This document shows positions 32,780-39,874 of a stretch of 64,000 nt of DNA, one piece after another. A program made the translations under genes and the position numbers. Location: positions 124,001-188,000 of the forward strand of contig NZ_JACHXS010000014.1 in the NCBI RefSeq assembly GCF_014192225.1, read 5' to 3'. The stretch's first letter is position 1, and each line of letters opens with the position of its first letter. The notes beneath the pieces are model-generated. The model saw nothing but the letters and a program-made list of their open reading frames with translations, had not been told where the DNA came from and ran no database searches. This DNA is from Pseudoduganella umbonata (GTDB lineage: Bacteria > Pseudomonadota > Gammaproteobacteria > Burkholderiales > Burkholderiaceae_D).

Positions 32780-32805
32780 AAAAAGCCGCGATAAACGCGG
32801 CTTTT
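32780..32805 (-). terminator. Terminator of tRNA-Asn copy 2
   Basis: GCCGCG-ATAAA-CGCGGC stem flanked by A5 on the plus strand (T5 on the minus strand) directly 3' of the tRNA. Confidence 0.88.
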
Positions 32806-32812
32806 GAAATTC

Positions 32813-32888
32813 TGGCTCCCCGACCTGGACTCGAACCAGGGACCTGCGGATTAACAGTCCGTCGCTCTACCGACTGAGCTATCAGGGA
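32813..32888 (-). tRNA. tRNA-Asn (GTT), copy 2
   Basis: Identical in all 76 positions to copy 1, including anticodon GTT and the encoded CCA. Its own promoter (32900-32928) and terminator flank it. Confidence 0.97.
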
Positions 32889-32899
32889 AAAGAGGCCGC

Positions 32900-32928
32900 A
32901 TTATAGCGGCGCCAGGCAAAGTCGACAA
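32900..32928 (-). promoter_or_regulatory. Promoter of tRNA-Asn copy 2
   Basis: TTGTCG (32928-32923), a 17-bp spacer and TATAAT (32905-32900) on the minus strand. The segment from the -10 to the tRNA is almost identical to that of copy 1, but the -35 region differs. Confidence 0.78.
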
Positions 32929-33102
32929 CACTATTTTTCCGCATGGTGTCTCGAACTGTCTCAAAGCGGCGGCAAAGGAACGACATACTGCGACTAGCAT
33001 GTGCGATTGCAGCGCGTAGACTGGGTCGTACCGTCTGCAAGGGCGGCAACATCCCCCGGCCGAGGGACCTCCGAAACAACGAGGATTACCCAAGGAAGAA
33101 TC

Positions 33103-35778
33103 ATGAGCAAATTTCCCCAAATACTGTCGCATGCCTCTGGCGCCCCGCTGGCGCTGGACCCCGGCCGTCTCCTGCTGGCATTGAAGGCACCGCGCGACAG
33201 GGCCGACGTTGAAAAGTTCCTGCACGGCTTCGACATGTTCCTGGAAGACGAAGCGGAGCGTGCCAACATCCCCGGCGAACGGGTCAATCATACGAAAACG
33301 CGCTACTGGGCGCAGGCACGGCGCCCGCTGAACGACGAGCGGCTGCAGGCGATCACGCAGGCCGGCGCGGCGGTGGGCCTGGAATGGATCGGCCCCGTGT
33401 ACCGCATGGCGGGCCAGGAAGGGCGGCGCGGCCTGATGACGCCGTTGCCGGACGTCGGCGTGATCAAGCTGCGCGACGGGCGCGGCCAGGATCCGGCGGG
33501 CGCTCCCCTGCCCAACGGCCTGGCCAGCGCGGAGGGCAAGGAGCCGATCCTGAACGAAGTGCCGGAAAAATCGCGCTACCTGAACGGCTACCGCTACTTC
33601 AGGATCGCCAATCCGCAGGACGTCAACGCCTATGAACTGCGTGAACGCGTGCGCCAGTCACCGAATGCCGGCCTGGTGGATTTCCAGTTCGAGACGATGC
33701 CGCTGCTGACGCCCACTTCGATCGCCCCCAACGATACGCTGTTCGCACAGCAGTGGGACATGACGCGCATCGAGGCCGGCGGCCCGGGCACCACCGGCTG
33801 GGACATCACCACCGGCGTGTCGACCGTGGTGGTCTGCGTGCTCGACGAGGGTTGCGACCTGACCCATCCGGACCTGCGCTTTTCCGCGCCGGGCATCAAC
33901 CTGGGCACGATGCTGCCGGACGGCGCGCCCACGGGCAACCACGGCACCGCCTGCGCCGGCATCGTCGCGGCCACCTATGACAACGGCACCGGCGTGACCG
34001 GCGTGGCCGGCAATGCGCGCATCCTGCCGGTGGCGTTCGATGCCTGGACCGATGTGGAAGTGGCCGCCGGCATCAACTTCGCCACCGCCAACGGTGCCAG
34101 CGTGATCAGCATGAGCTTCGGCTGGAACGCCTGGAGCGCGGCGATCATCGACCCGGCGATCCAGAATGCCTTCAACAACGACGTGGTGATGTGCGTGGCC
34201 ACGCACAACTACAACGGCCCGATCACCTACCCCGCCACCAACCCGCTGGTGATCGCGGTCGGCGCATCCGATGAAATCGACAACCGCAAGACGCCGCTCT
34301 CGCCCGACGGTGAAAACTGGGGCTCGAACTTCGGCCCGCAGATTTCCGTCGTCTCGCCCGGCGTGCACATCCCCACCACGGATATCCAGGGCACCGGTGG
34401 CTACAACACTGGCGCCGGCACCGCCGGCGACTACGACCTGGTGTTCAACGGCACCTCGTCCGCGACGCCGCACGTGGCCGGCCTGGCCGCATTGATCCGC
34501 AGCGCCTATCCCGCGCTGACCAATGTCCAGGTGCGCGCCCACATCGAACGCACCGCGCAGAAGGTCGGCGCGGTGGCCTATGCCGACACGCTCGGACGGC
34601 CCAACGGCAGCTGGAACCAGGAAATGGGCTACGGCCGCATCAACGTGTTCCGCGCGCTCGACGAGGCGGATGTGATGATCAAGGACGCGCCCTCCGATAC
34701 CGGCGACGAGCCCTTCACCGGCGGCAATTTCTGGGATTTCTCGGACGTCGTCGTGCGCATCATGGACGACAACGTGTTCCAGCCCAGCGACCCGCTGCAA
34801 TCGAAGAACGTGGAACGGGGCCAGGCCAACTACATCTACGTGCGCGTGACGAACAATGGCGCGCGGGAAGCCCGCAACGTCACCGTCGGCGCCCGCATCA
34901 CGCCGTTCGTCGGCACCCAGTTCGTCTACCCGCAGGACTGGACGCTGACCGATGCGATGCACGTCGCCCCGACCGGCATCACCACCAGCTTCGGCACCGT
35001 GGCGCCCGGCACTTCCGTGATCGCCAAGTTCCGCATCGAAGCGCCGCAGACCGAAACGCTGTATGGCTGGCAGGCCGGCAACGGCTGGCACGGCTGCCTG
35101 GTGGCGGTGGTCAATGCCGACAACGACTATGCGTTCGCCACGGCGCCGCTGACCGGCGACCCGATCAGCGCGCTGCGCAACAACCTGGCGCAGCGCAACC
35201 TGTCCGTCATCGACGTGCTGGCCGGCGCGCCGGCCGCGTTCCACTTCATCGCCGGCAACCGCTTCAACCTGGAAAGCCGGATGACGCTGCAGATCGACCG
35301 CAGCCGACTGCCGGCCGGGATGCCGGTCACGCTCTCGCTCGACGAACCCGGCAGCGCTTTCCCCGCGGTCGATTTCCTCAACCAGGCCGGCGCCGGCGAC
35401 CAGCCGGACGATGGCGGCTGCGACGGCCTGGTCTTCCTCGAGGAAACGCGGGTGAAAACCCGCTTCGGCTGCTGCGCCGGTATCCTCACGCTGGGCAAGG
35501 GCTCCAAGTTCGAGTGCAACAAGGCGCACAAGCCGGGCAACGTGACCGTGCAGGGCGGCGACGTGGTAGTGCGCAACGGCCAGCGCTATGTGGACATTAC
35601 CAGTCCGCTGGTGCGTGTGACAATGGACAAGGCGCCCGGCATCGTCTACCCGCTGGCCCTGCGTACCACGATTCCCGCCTCGGCCGAAGGCGGCCAGCAG
35701 TTCATGCTCGGCGTGGCCCAGCTCAATAGCCAGGGCATGGCCGTGGGCGGCGCGGGCATGGTGTACGTCGTGCGATAG
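33103..35778 (+). CDS. S8 subtilisin-like peptidase without signal peptide
   Basis: An 891-residue subtilase. The catalytic triad is complete: D248 (VLDEGCDLTHPDL), H280 (NHGTACAGI) and S452 (NGTSSATPHVAG). About 225 residues precede the peptidase domain and about 330 follow it, including a beta-rich region and a cysteine-containing segment (RFGCCAGILTLG). The N terminus (MSKFPQILSHASGAPLALDPG) shows no signal peptide or lipobox, unusual for a subtilase of this size. The start has AAGGAAG seven bases upstream. It stands alone between tRNA-Asn copies 2 and 3; substrate unknown. Confidence 0.88.
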   Translation: MSKFPQILSHASGAPLALDPGRLLLALKAPRDRADVEKFLHGFDMFLEDEAERANIPGERVNHTKTRYWAQARRPLNDERLQAITQAGAAVGLEWIGPVYRMAGQEGRRGLMTPLPDVGVIKLRDGRGQDPAGAPLPNGLASAEGKEPILNEVPEKSRYLNGYRYFRIANPQDVNAYELRERVRQSPNAGLVDFQFETMPLLTPTSIAPNDTLFAQQWDMTRIEAGGPGTTGWDITTGVSTVVVCVLDEGCDLTHPDLRFSAPGINLGTMLPDGAPTGNHGTACAGIVAATYDNGTGVTGVAGNARILPVAFDAWTDVEVAAGINFATANGASVISMSFGWNAWSAAIIDPAIQNAFNNDVVMCVATHNYNGPITYPATNPLVIAVGASDEIDNRKTPLSPDGENWGSNFGPQISVVSPGVHIPTTDIQGTGGYNTGAGTAGDYDLVFNGTSSATPHVAGLAALIRSAYPALTNVQVRAHIERTAQKVGAVAYADTLGRPNGSWNQEMGYGRINVFRALDEADVMIKDAPSDTGDEPFTGGNFWDFSDVVVRIMDDNVFQPSDPLQSKNVERGQANYIYVRVTNNGAREARNVTVGARITPFVGTQFVYPQDWTLTDAMHVAPTGITTSFGTVAPGTSVIAKFRIEAPQTETLYGWQAGNGWHGCLVAVVNADNDYAFATAPLTGDPISALRNNLAQRNLSVIDVLAGAPAAFHFIAGNRFNLESRMTLQIDRSRLPAGMPVTLSLDEPGSAFPAVDFLNQAGAGDQPDDGGCDGLVFLEETRVKTRFGCCAGILTLGKGSKFECNKAHKPGNVTVQGGDVVVRNGQRYVDITSPLVRVTMDKAPGIVYPLALRTTIPASAEGGQQFMLGVAQLNSQGMAVGGAGMVYVVR

Positions 35779-35811
35779 CGCGCCGGCGAGCGCCGTGCGG
35801 GGGCGCAGTGC

Positions 35812-35849
35812 CGCCGCACATCACATCTGTCGCCGCAAGTCACATCTGC
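35812..35849. repeat. 19-bp tandem duplication at the LytTR gene 3' end
   Basis: CGCCGCACATCACATCTGT (35812-35830) and CGCCGCAAGTCACATCTGC (35831-35849) are imperfect tandem copies. The second contains the last codons and stop of the LytTR regulator on the minus strand, so the gene's end is duplicated. Confidence 0.75.
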
Positions 35850-36631
35850 CGGAACAGGTGCGCGTACAGCGGGCTGACGCGCACTTTTTCCGGCCGGCGC
35901 TTCATGTTCAGTGCAAGCTTGCCGGCCTCATCCTTGACCGCGCTGAGTACGCAGGACGCATTGACGATCGTGCCCCGGTGCACCTGCCAGAACTGCCGGT
36001 CGTCCAGCTGCGGCAGCAGCTCCTTCAGGCTGGTGCGGATCAGCGCTTCCCCTTCCGCCGTGACCACGTTGACGTACTTGTCGGTCGCTTCGAAATAGAT
36101 CACATCGGCCACCGGAATCATTTTCACCTGGTTGCCGACGGCGGCGCGGATCACCGTCAGCCGCTCGACGGGCGCCTGCGCCGGCTGCGGCTGGAACTGC
36201 GCGACCGCCCGCAGTTGCGCCAGCAATGCCTCCATGCCGCCACCGGGCTGCGCTTCCAGGCGCTGGCGCAGGCGCTGCACGGTGCGGCCGAGCCGCTCGT
36301 CGCTGACCGGCTTCAGCACGTAATCGGCGGCGGCATTGTCGAAAGCCTGCACCGCATACTCGTCGTAAGCGGTGACGAACACGATCTGCGGGAACGGCTT
36401 GCCGGCTGGCCATTGCTCGGCCAGCTCTTCCGCCACTTCCAGTCCCGTCTTGCCCGGCATCTTGATGTCGAGGAACAGCACATCCGGCTGGCGCGCCAGC
36501 GCCTCGGCCAGCGCGGCCACGCCGTGCGGGCACGTGGCCACGATCTCCAGGCCGGGCCATAGCCGTTTCAGGCTGGCTGCCAGCGTGGCGGCGAGGATCG
36601 GTTCGTCTTCGGCAATCAGGGCAGTCGTCAT
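35840..36631 (-). CDS. LytTR-family response regulator
   Basis: A 263-residue regulator with an N-terminal receiver domain (E8, D9, phospho-acceptor D55 in FLDIKMPG, K near VLKPVS) and a C-terminal LytTR DNA-binding domain (IYFEATDKYVNVVT, RTSLKELLPQL, HRGTIVNASCV). It is encoded 10 nt downstream of its partner histidine kinase. Such pairs often control cell-surface or export genes; targets here are unknown. Confidence 0.93.
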   Translation of the reverse strand: MTTALIAEDEPILAATLAASLKRLWPGLEIVATCPHGVAALAEALARQPDVLFLDIKMPGKTGLEVAEELAEQWPAGKPFPQIVFVTAYDEYAVQAFDNAAADYVLKPVSDERLGRTVQRLRQRLEAQPGGGMEALLAQLRAVAQFQPQPAQAPVERLTVIRAAVGNQVKMIPVADVIYFEATDKYVNVVTAEGEALIRTSLKELLPQLDDRQFWQVHRGTIVNASCVLSAVKDEAGKLALNMKRRPEKVRVSPLYAHLFRQM

Positions 36632-36641
36632 GGCTAGGTTT

Positions 36642-37733
36642 TCACGTCAGTGGAATGGTGATGCAGGCCAGCGCGCCGCCGCCATCGGCCGGGCGCAGGG
36701 TAACGGATGCGCGCCCGCCGAACAGGACGTCCAGGCGGGCGCGGGTATTGGCCAGGCCCAGGCCCGTGCCGGCCTTGCCCGGGCCGGCATCGAGGCCGCG
36801 GCCATCATCGCGGATGCACAGTGTCAGCAGGCCTGCGTCGCGCCGGGCGGAAACGCGGATATGGCCACCGTCGATCGTGGGCTCCAGCCCATGCGCGATG
36901 GCGTTTTCCACCAGCGGCTGCAGCAGCATCGGCGGAATCTCGACGGCGCGCAGCGCGTCCGGCAGGTCGAACGCGTAGGTCAGCCTGGCGCCCATGCGCA
37001 CCGACATCAGGCCGAGATAGGCATCCAGCAGCGCGAATTCCTGTGCCAGCGTGGTCCGCTGCGCCCGCGACGACGACAGCGTGGCGCGCAGGTACTGGAT
37101 CAGCTGGTCGAGCATCTGCTGGGCGCGTTCCGGATCCAGCGCGATCAGGCCCTGCAGGTTGGCCAGCGTGTTGAACAGCATGTGCGGTTCGATCTGCGCC
37201 TGCAGCAGCTGCAGTTGCGCCTGCAGCGCCTGGCGCTCGACGGCTTCGGCACGCGCCCGCTCTTCCGCGGCCGCTGCTTCCGCCCGTGCCAGCCGGTCGC
37301 GGCTGGCAAAGAACAGCGTCACGGCGCCCGTGGTCAGCAAGGTAAACACCAGCATGCCGGTGGTGCGGCTCGACCCCAGCGTGTGCAGCGTGGTCAGCTC
37401 GCGCCCCAGCAGCCAGCCGGCCACGCGCGCGCCGCCAATCTGGCCGACCGGCACGCCGACCGCGATGATGGCGGCAAACGCCAGCCAGTGCGGGCGCACG
37501 CCCTGCCCCCAGAATGCCAGCCGCACACCGTCGATGATGACGAACGCGATCGTGCCGATGCAGGCCGAGACCAGCAGGTTGATGCCGAAGCCGGTACCGT
37601 CGCCGAACGACCAGGTGATGATCACGGCGCAGATCGCGACCAGAACCATCATCCAGCAGGCATCGGTGGCGAAGCGCCGCCATGGGAAGCGGCGCGCGGG
37701 GTGCGATCGGTCGAGGGTGGCGGTGTCGTTCAT
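36642..37733 (-). CDS. LytS-type membrane histidine kinase
   Basis: A 363-residue kinase of the His_kinase (PF06580) class. Four hydrophobic segments in the first about 145 residues form a membrane domain without a large periplasmic sensor. A coiled coil follows, then the phospho-acceptor segment QIEPHMLFNTLANLQG with H184, and an ATPase domain with N (LVENAIAHGLEP) and G boxes (DDGRGLD, GTGLGLANTRARL). It is cognate to the LytTR regulator immediately downstream. The start at 37733 is chosen; a start 27 nt earlier is possible and neither has a clear binding site. Confidence 0.9.
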   Translation of the reverse strand: MNDTATLDRSHPARRFPWRRFATDACWMMVLVAICAVIITWSFGDGTGFGINLLVSACIGTIAFVIIDGVRLAFWGQGVRPHWLAFAAIIAVGVPVGQIGGARVAGWLLGRELTTLHTLGSSRTTGMLVFTLLTTGAVTLFFASRDRLARAEAAAAEERARAEAVERQALQAQLQLLQAQIEPHMLFNTLANLQGLIALDPERAQQMLDQLIQYLRATLSSSRAQRTTLAQEFALLDAYLGLMSVRMGARLTYAFDLPDALRAVEIPPMLLQPLVENAIAHGLEPTIDGGHIRVSARRDAGLLTLCIRDDGRGLDAGPGKAGTGLGLANTRARLDVLFGGRASVTLRPADGGGALACITIPLT

Positions 37734-37873
37734 GGCGGCTCGGGGTGGGTGAGCAGCCATTCTGTCGCGGCAGCGGTGTCATGGCAACGGCCGGGCGACG
37801 AAACCGCGGTGGCGCAGCGTGAAACAGGCCCCCTATGGCGCGAAGCGGCCTGGATCACCGCGCGCCAGATCCT

Positions 37874-38122
37874 TTATTGCCCCAGGCAGATGATCTTCGT
37901 TTCATATTCGTGGGATGCGGCCTTTTTCTTCTTCGCCCACTCGACCGCCTCCTCCGCCTGGGCGATGGTCATCACCGTCGCCTTTTCCTTGTTCTTGATG
38001 AAGGAAACGCCTTCGAACACCCCTTCCTTGCTGCGCATGACCTTGGCGAAGACGGGCGGCTTCCTGTCGCCGTCGCTGATTTTGTTTTGCTGGACCAGGT
38101 AGCGCTGATCGATGTTTTCCAT
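37874..38122 (-). CDS. Small hypothetical protein
   Basis: An 82-residue, highly charged soluble protein (MENIDQRYLVQQNKISDGD...; EEAVEWAKKKKAASHEYETK) that I do not recognise. It has one Cys near the end (IICLGQ). It lacks a signal peptide. It is flanked by tRNA-Asn copy 3 upstream and the LytS-type kinase gene downstream, both on the same strand. The composition and lack of rare codons suggest a real small gene. The Met at 38122 is used because the sequence upstream is Phe/Ser-rich and unlike a protein N terminus. Confidence 0.6.
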   Translation of the reverse strand: MENIDQRYLVQQNKISDGDRKPPVFAKVMRSKEGVFEGVSFIKNKEKATVMTIAQAEEAVEWAKKKKAASHEYETKIICLGQ

Positions 38123-38216
38123 GGTGAACGCTCGAAGTTGAAATGGGGAGTGAAATGAGATCTGAACCGGGACCCGGAACGAAGGCTGGAACGCGGCCGG
38201 AATTACATCTCGAAAT

Positions 38217-38246
38217 GAAAAAAGCCCAACCAAAGGCTGGGCTCTT
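38217..38246 (-). terminator. Terminator of tRNA-Asn copy 3
   Basis: AGCCCAACC-AAA-GGCTGGGCT forms a stem with two mismatched positions, preceded by A6 on the plus strand, which gives a T6 tract on the minus strand after the tRNA. Confidence 0.85.
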
Positions 38247-38257
38247 CACATGAATTC

Positions 38258-38333
38258 TGGCTCCCCGACCTGGACTCGAACCAGGGACCTGCGGATTAAC
38301 AGTCCGTCGCTCTACCGACTGAGCTATCAGGGA
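38258..38333 (-). tRNA. tRNA-Asn (GTT), copy 3
   Basis: Identical to copies 1 and 2 over all 76 nt. A TATAAA box (minus strand, 38352-38347) lies just upstream, but its flank differs from the shared flank of copies 1 and 2. Confidence 0.97.
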
Positions 38334-38414
38334 TTAGAAGCAGCATTTTATACGTTCAGAGCAACATTTGCAAGCTTGCTTATCGGTATCGTTTGCTGCG
38401 AACTACTTTACTGC

Positions 38415-38449
38415 TTGCTTTCTTCGCTGACTTGCGTCAACGAAGAAGC
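38415..38449 (-). terminator. Hairpin at the 3' end of the aminotransferase gene
   Basis: On the minus strand TGCTTCTTCGTTGAC-GCAA-GTCAGCGAAGAAAGCA forms a long stem with a GCAA tetraloop six bases after the stop codon. No T-tract follows, so it may protect the mRNA end or act with Rho rather than as a classical terminator. Confidence 0.55.
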
Positions 38450-38455
38450 AGGATT

Positions 38456-39658
38456 TTAGAGAACTTTGGCGATCGCGTCAACAACGATGTCGATGTTCTT
38501 CGAGTTCATCGCGGCCACGCAGATACGGCCCGTGTCCACCGCGTAGATCGACTGTTCGCGCAGCTTGGCGACCTGCTCTTTCGTCAGGCCCGAGTACGAG
38601 AACATGCCCACCTGTTCGCGCACGAAAGCGAAATCGTGGCCCGGGGCCTTTTCCTTCAGCTTCTGCACGAACTGGTCGCGGGTTGCCTTGATGCGCACGC
38701 GCATCGCGGCCAGCTCTTCTTCCCACAGCTGGCGCAGTTCCGGCGTGGACAGCACGGTGGCGACGACCTTGCCGCCATGCACGGGCGGGTTCGAGTAGTT
38801 GGTGCGCACCACGCGCTTCAGCTGCGACAGCAGGCGCGAAGCTTCTTCCGCAGTGGCGGCCACGACGGACAAGGCACCCACGCGCTCGCCATACAGCGAG
38901 AACGACTTCGAGAACGAGTTCGACACCAGCAGCGGCACGCCGGTGGCGGCGAAGCGGCGCACCACGGCGCCGTCTTCGGCGATGCCGGCGCCGAAGCCCT
39001 GGTAAGCCATGTCCAGGAACGGGATCAGGCCGCCGGTCACGACGGCGTCGATCACCTGGTCCCACTGCTGCTGGGTCAGGTCGGCACCGGTCGGGTTATG
39101 GCAGCACGCGTGCAGCACGACGACGGCGCCTTGCGGCATCGCCTTCAGCGCGGCCAGCATGCCGTCGAAGTTCACGCCATGGCTGGCGGCATCGTAGTAA
39201 GCGTAATTGTTGACCTTGAAGCCGGCGCTTTCAAACAGCGCGCGGTGGTTTTCCCAGCTCGGATCGCTGATGTAGACGTCCGACGACGGCGAGAAACGCT
39301 TCAGGAAGTCGGCGCCCAGCTTCAGTGCGCCGGTGCCGCCGATGGCCTGCACGGTGATCGCGCGGCGCTCTTGAATAACAGCACTGTCGGCACCAAATAC
39401 CAGCTCCTGCACCGCCTTGTCATACGCGGCGAGGCCTTCGATCGGCAGGTAGGTACGCGGGGCTGGCTGTTCAATCAGGATGTTTTCAGCTTTCTGCACG
39501 CACGACAGCAGCGGCACTTTACCGTTGTCGTCATAATAAACACCCACGCCCAGGTTGATTTTATTGGGGTTGGTGTCGGCGTTAAAAGCTTCGGTGATAC
39601 CCAGGATCGGGTCGCGCGGAGCCATCTCGATGGCACTGAAAACGGAAGGATTCGTCAT
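38456..39658 (-). CDS. Aromatic/aspartate aminotransferase (TyrB/AspC family)
   Basis: A 400-residue class I PLP aminotransferase that swaps amino groups between aspartate or aromatic amino acids and 2-oxoglutarate. The start (MTNPSVFSAIEMAPRDPILG) and the motifs HNPTGADLT, FLDMAYQGF and SNSFSKSFSLYGERVG (with the PLP lysine) match the TyrB/AspC group. It is divergent from uvrB across a 216-nt gap. Whether tyrosine or aspartate is preferred cannot be decided from the sequence. Confidence 0.93.
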   Translation of the reverse strand: MTNPSVFSAIEMAPRDPILGITEAFNADTNPNKINLGVGVYYDDNGKVPLLSCVQKAENILIEQPAPRTYLPIEGLAAYDKAVQELVFGADSAVIQERRAITVQAIGGTGALKLGADFLKRFSPSSDVYISDPSWENHRALFESAGFKVNNYAYYDAASHGVNFDGMLAALKAMPQGAVVVLHACCHNPTGADLTQQQWDQVIDAVVTGGLIPFLDMAYQGFGAGIAEDGAVVRRFAATGVPLLVSNSFSKSFSLYGERVGALSVVAATAEEASRLLSQLKRVVRTNYSNPPVHGGKVVATVLSTPELRQLWEEELAAMRVRIKATRDQFVQKLKEKAPGHDFAFVREQVGMFSYSGLTKEQVAKLREQSIYAVDTGRICVAAMNSKNIDIVVDAIAKVL

Positions 39659-39663
39659 GGTAG

Positions 39664-39733
39664 GATTGGATTCGATTGGATGCGATTCGCAGCGGATGAG
39701 CACTACAACATTACTGAGTGAATTACTGAGCAA
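39664..39733. repeat. Short tandem repeats between aminotransferase gene and uvrB
   Basis: Three 10-bp units (GATTGGATTC, GATTGGATGC, GATTCGCAGC; 39664-39693) lie in the leader of the aminotransferase gene, and two 12-bp units (ATTACTGAGTGA, ATTACTGAGCAA) at 39710-39733. Further examples of the short duplications seen across the window. Confidence 0.7.
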
Positions 39734-39874
39734 GAAATTCAGCGGCAATTACTCTGGACAGTGATGACGGTGCACAGCAATTCCGATGCGCGGCGTTGGC
39801 CAGGTGTGCCGGCCACCGCGCAATGACTGCACAATGTGGTGTGCAACTCCCTATTCTAGCAAAGGTCTGACTTC

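Noticed and set aside
30151..38333. Genomic island inserted at tRNA-Asn
   Set aside because: All three tRNAs are complete, no integrase or flanking partial tRNA repeat is present, and the genes between them do not look phage-like.
39734..39874. LexA box upstream of uvrB
   Set aside because: I looked for CTGT-N8-ACAG because uvrB is SOS-controlled in E. coli. Only CTGG...ACAG with wrong spacing is present.
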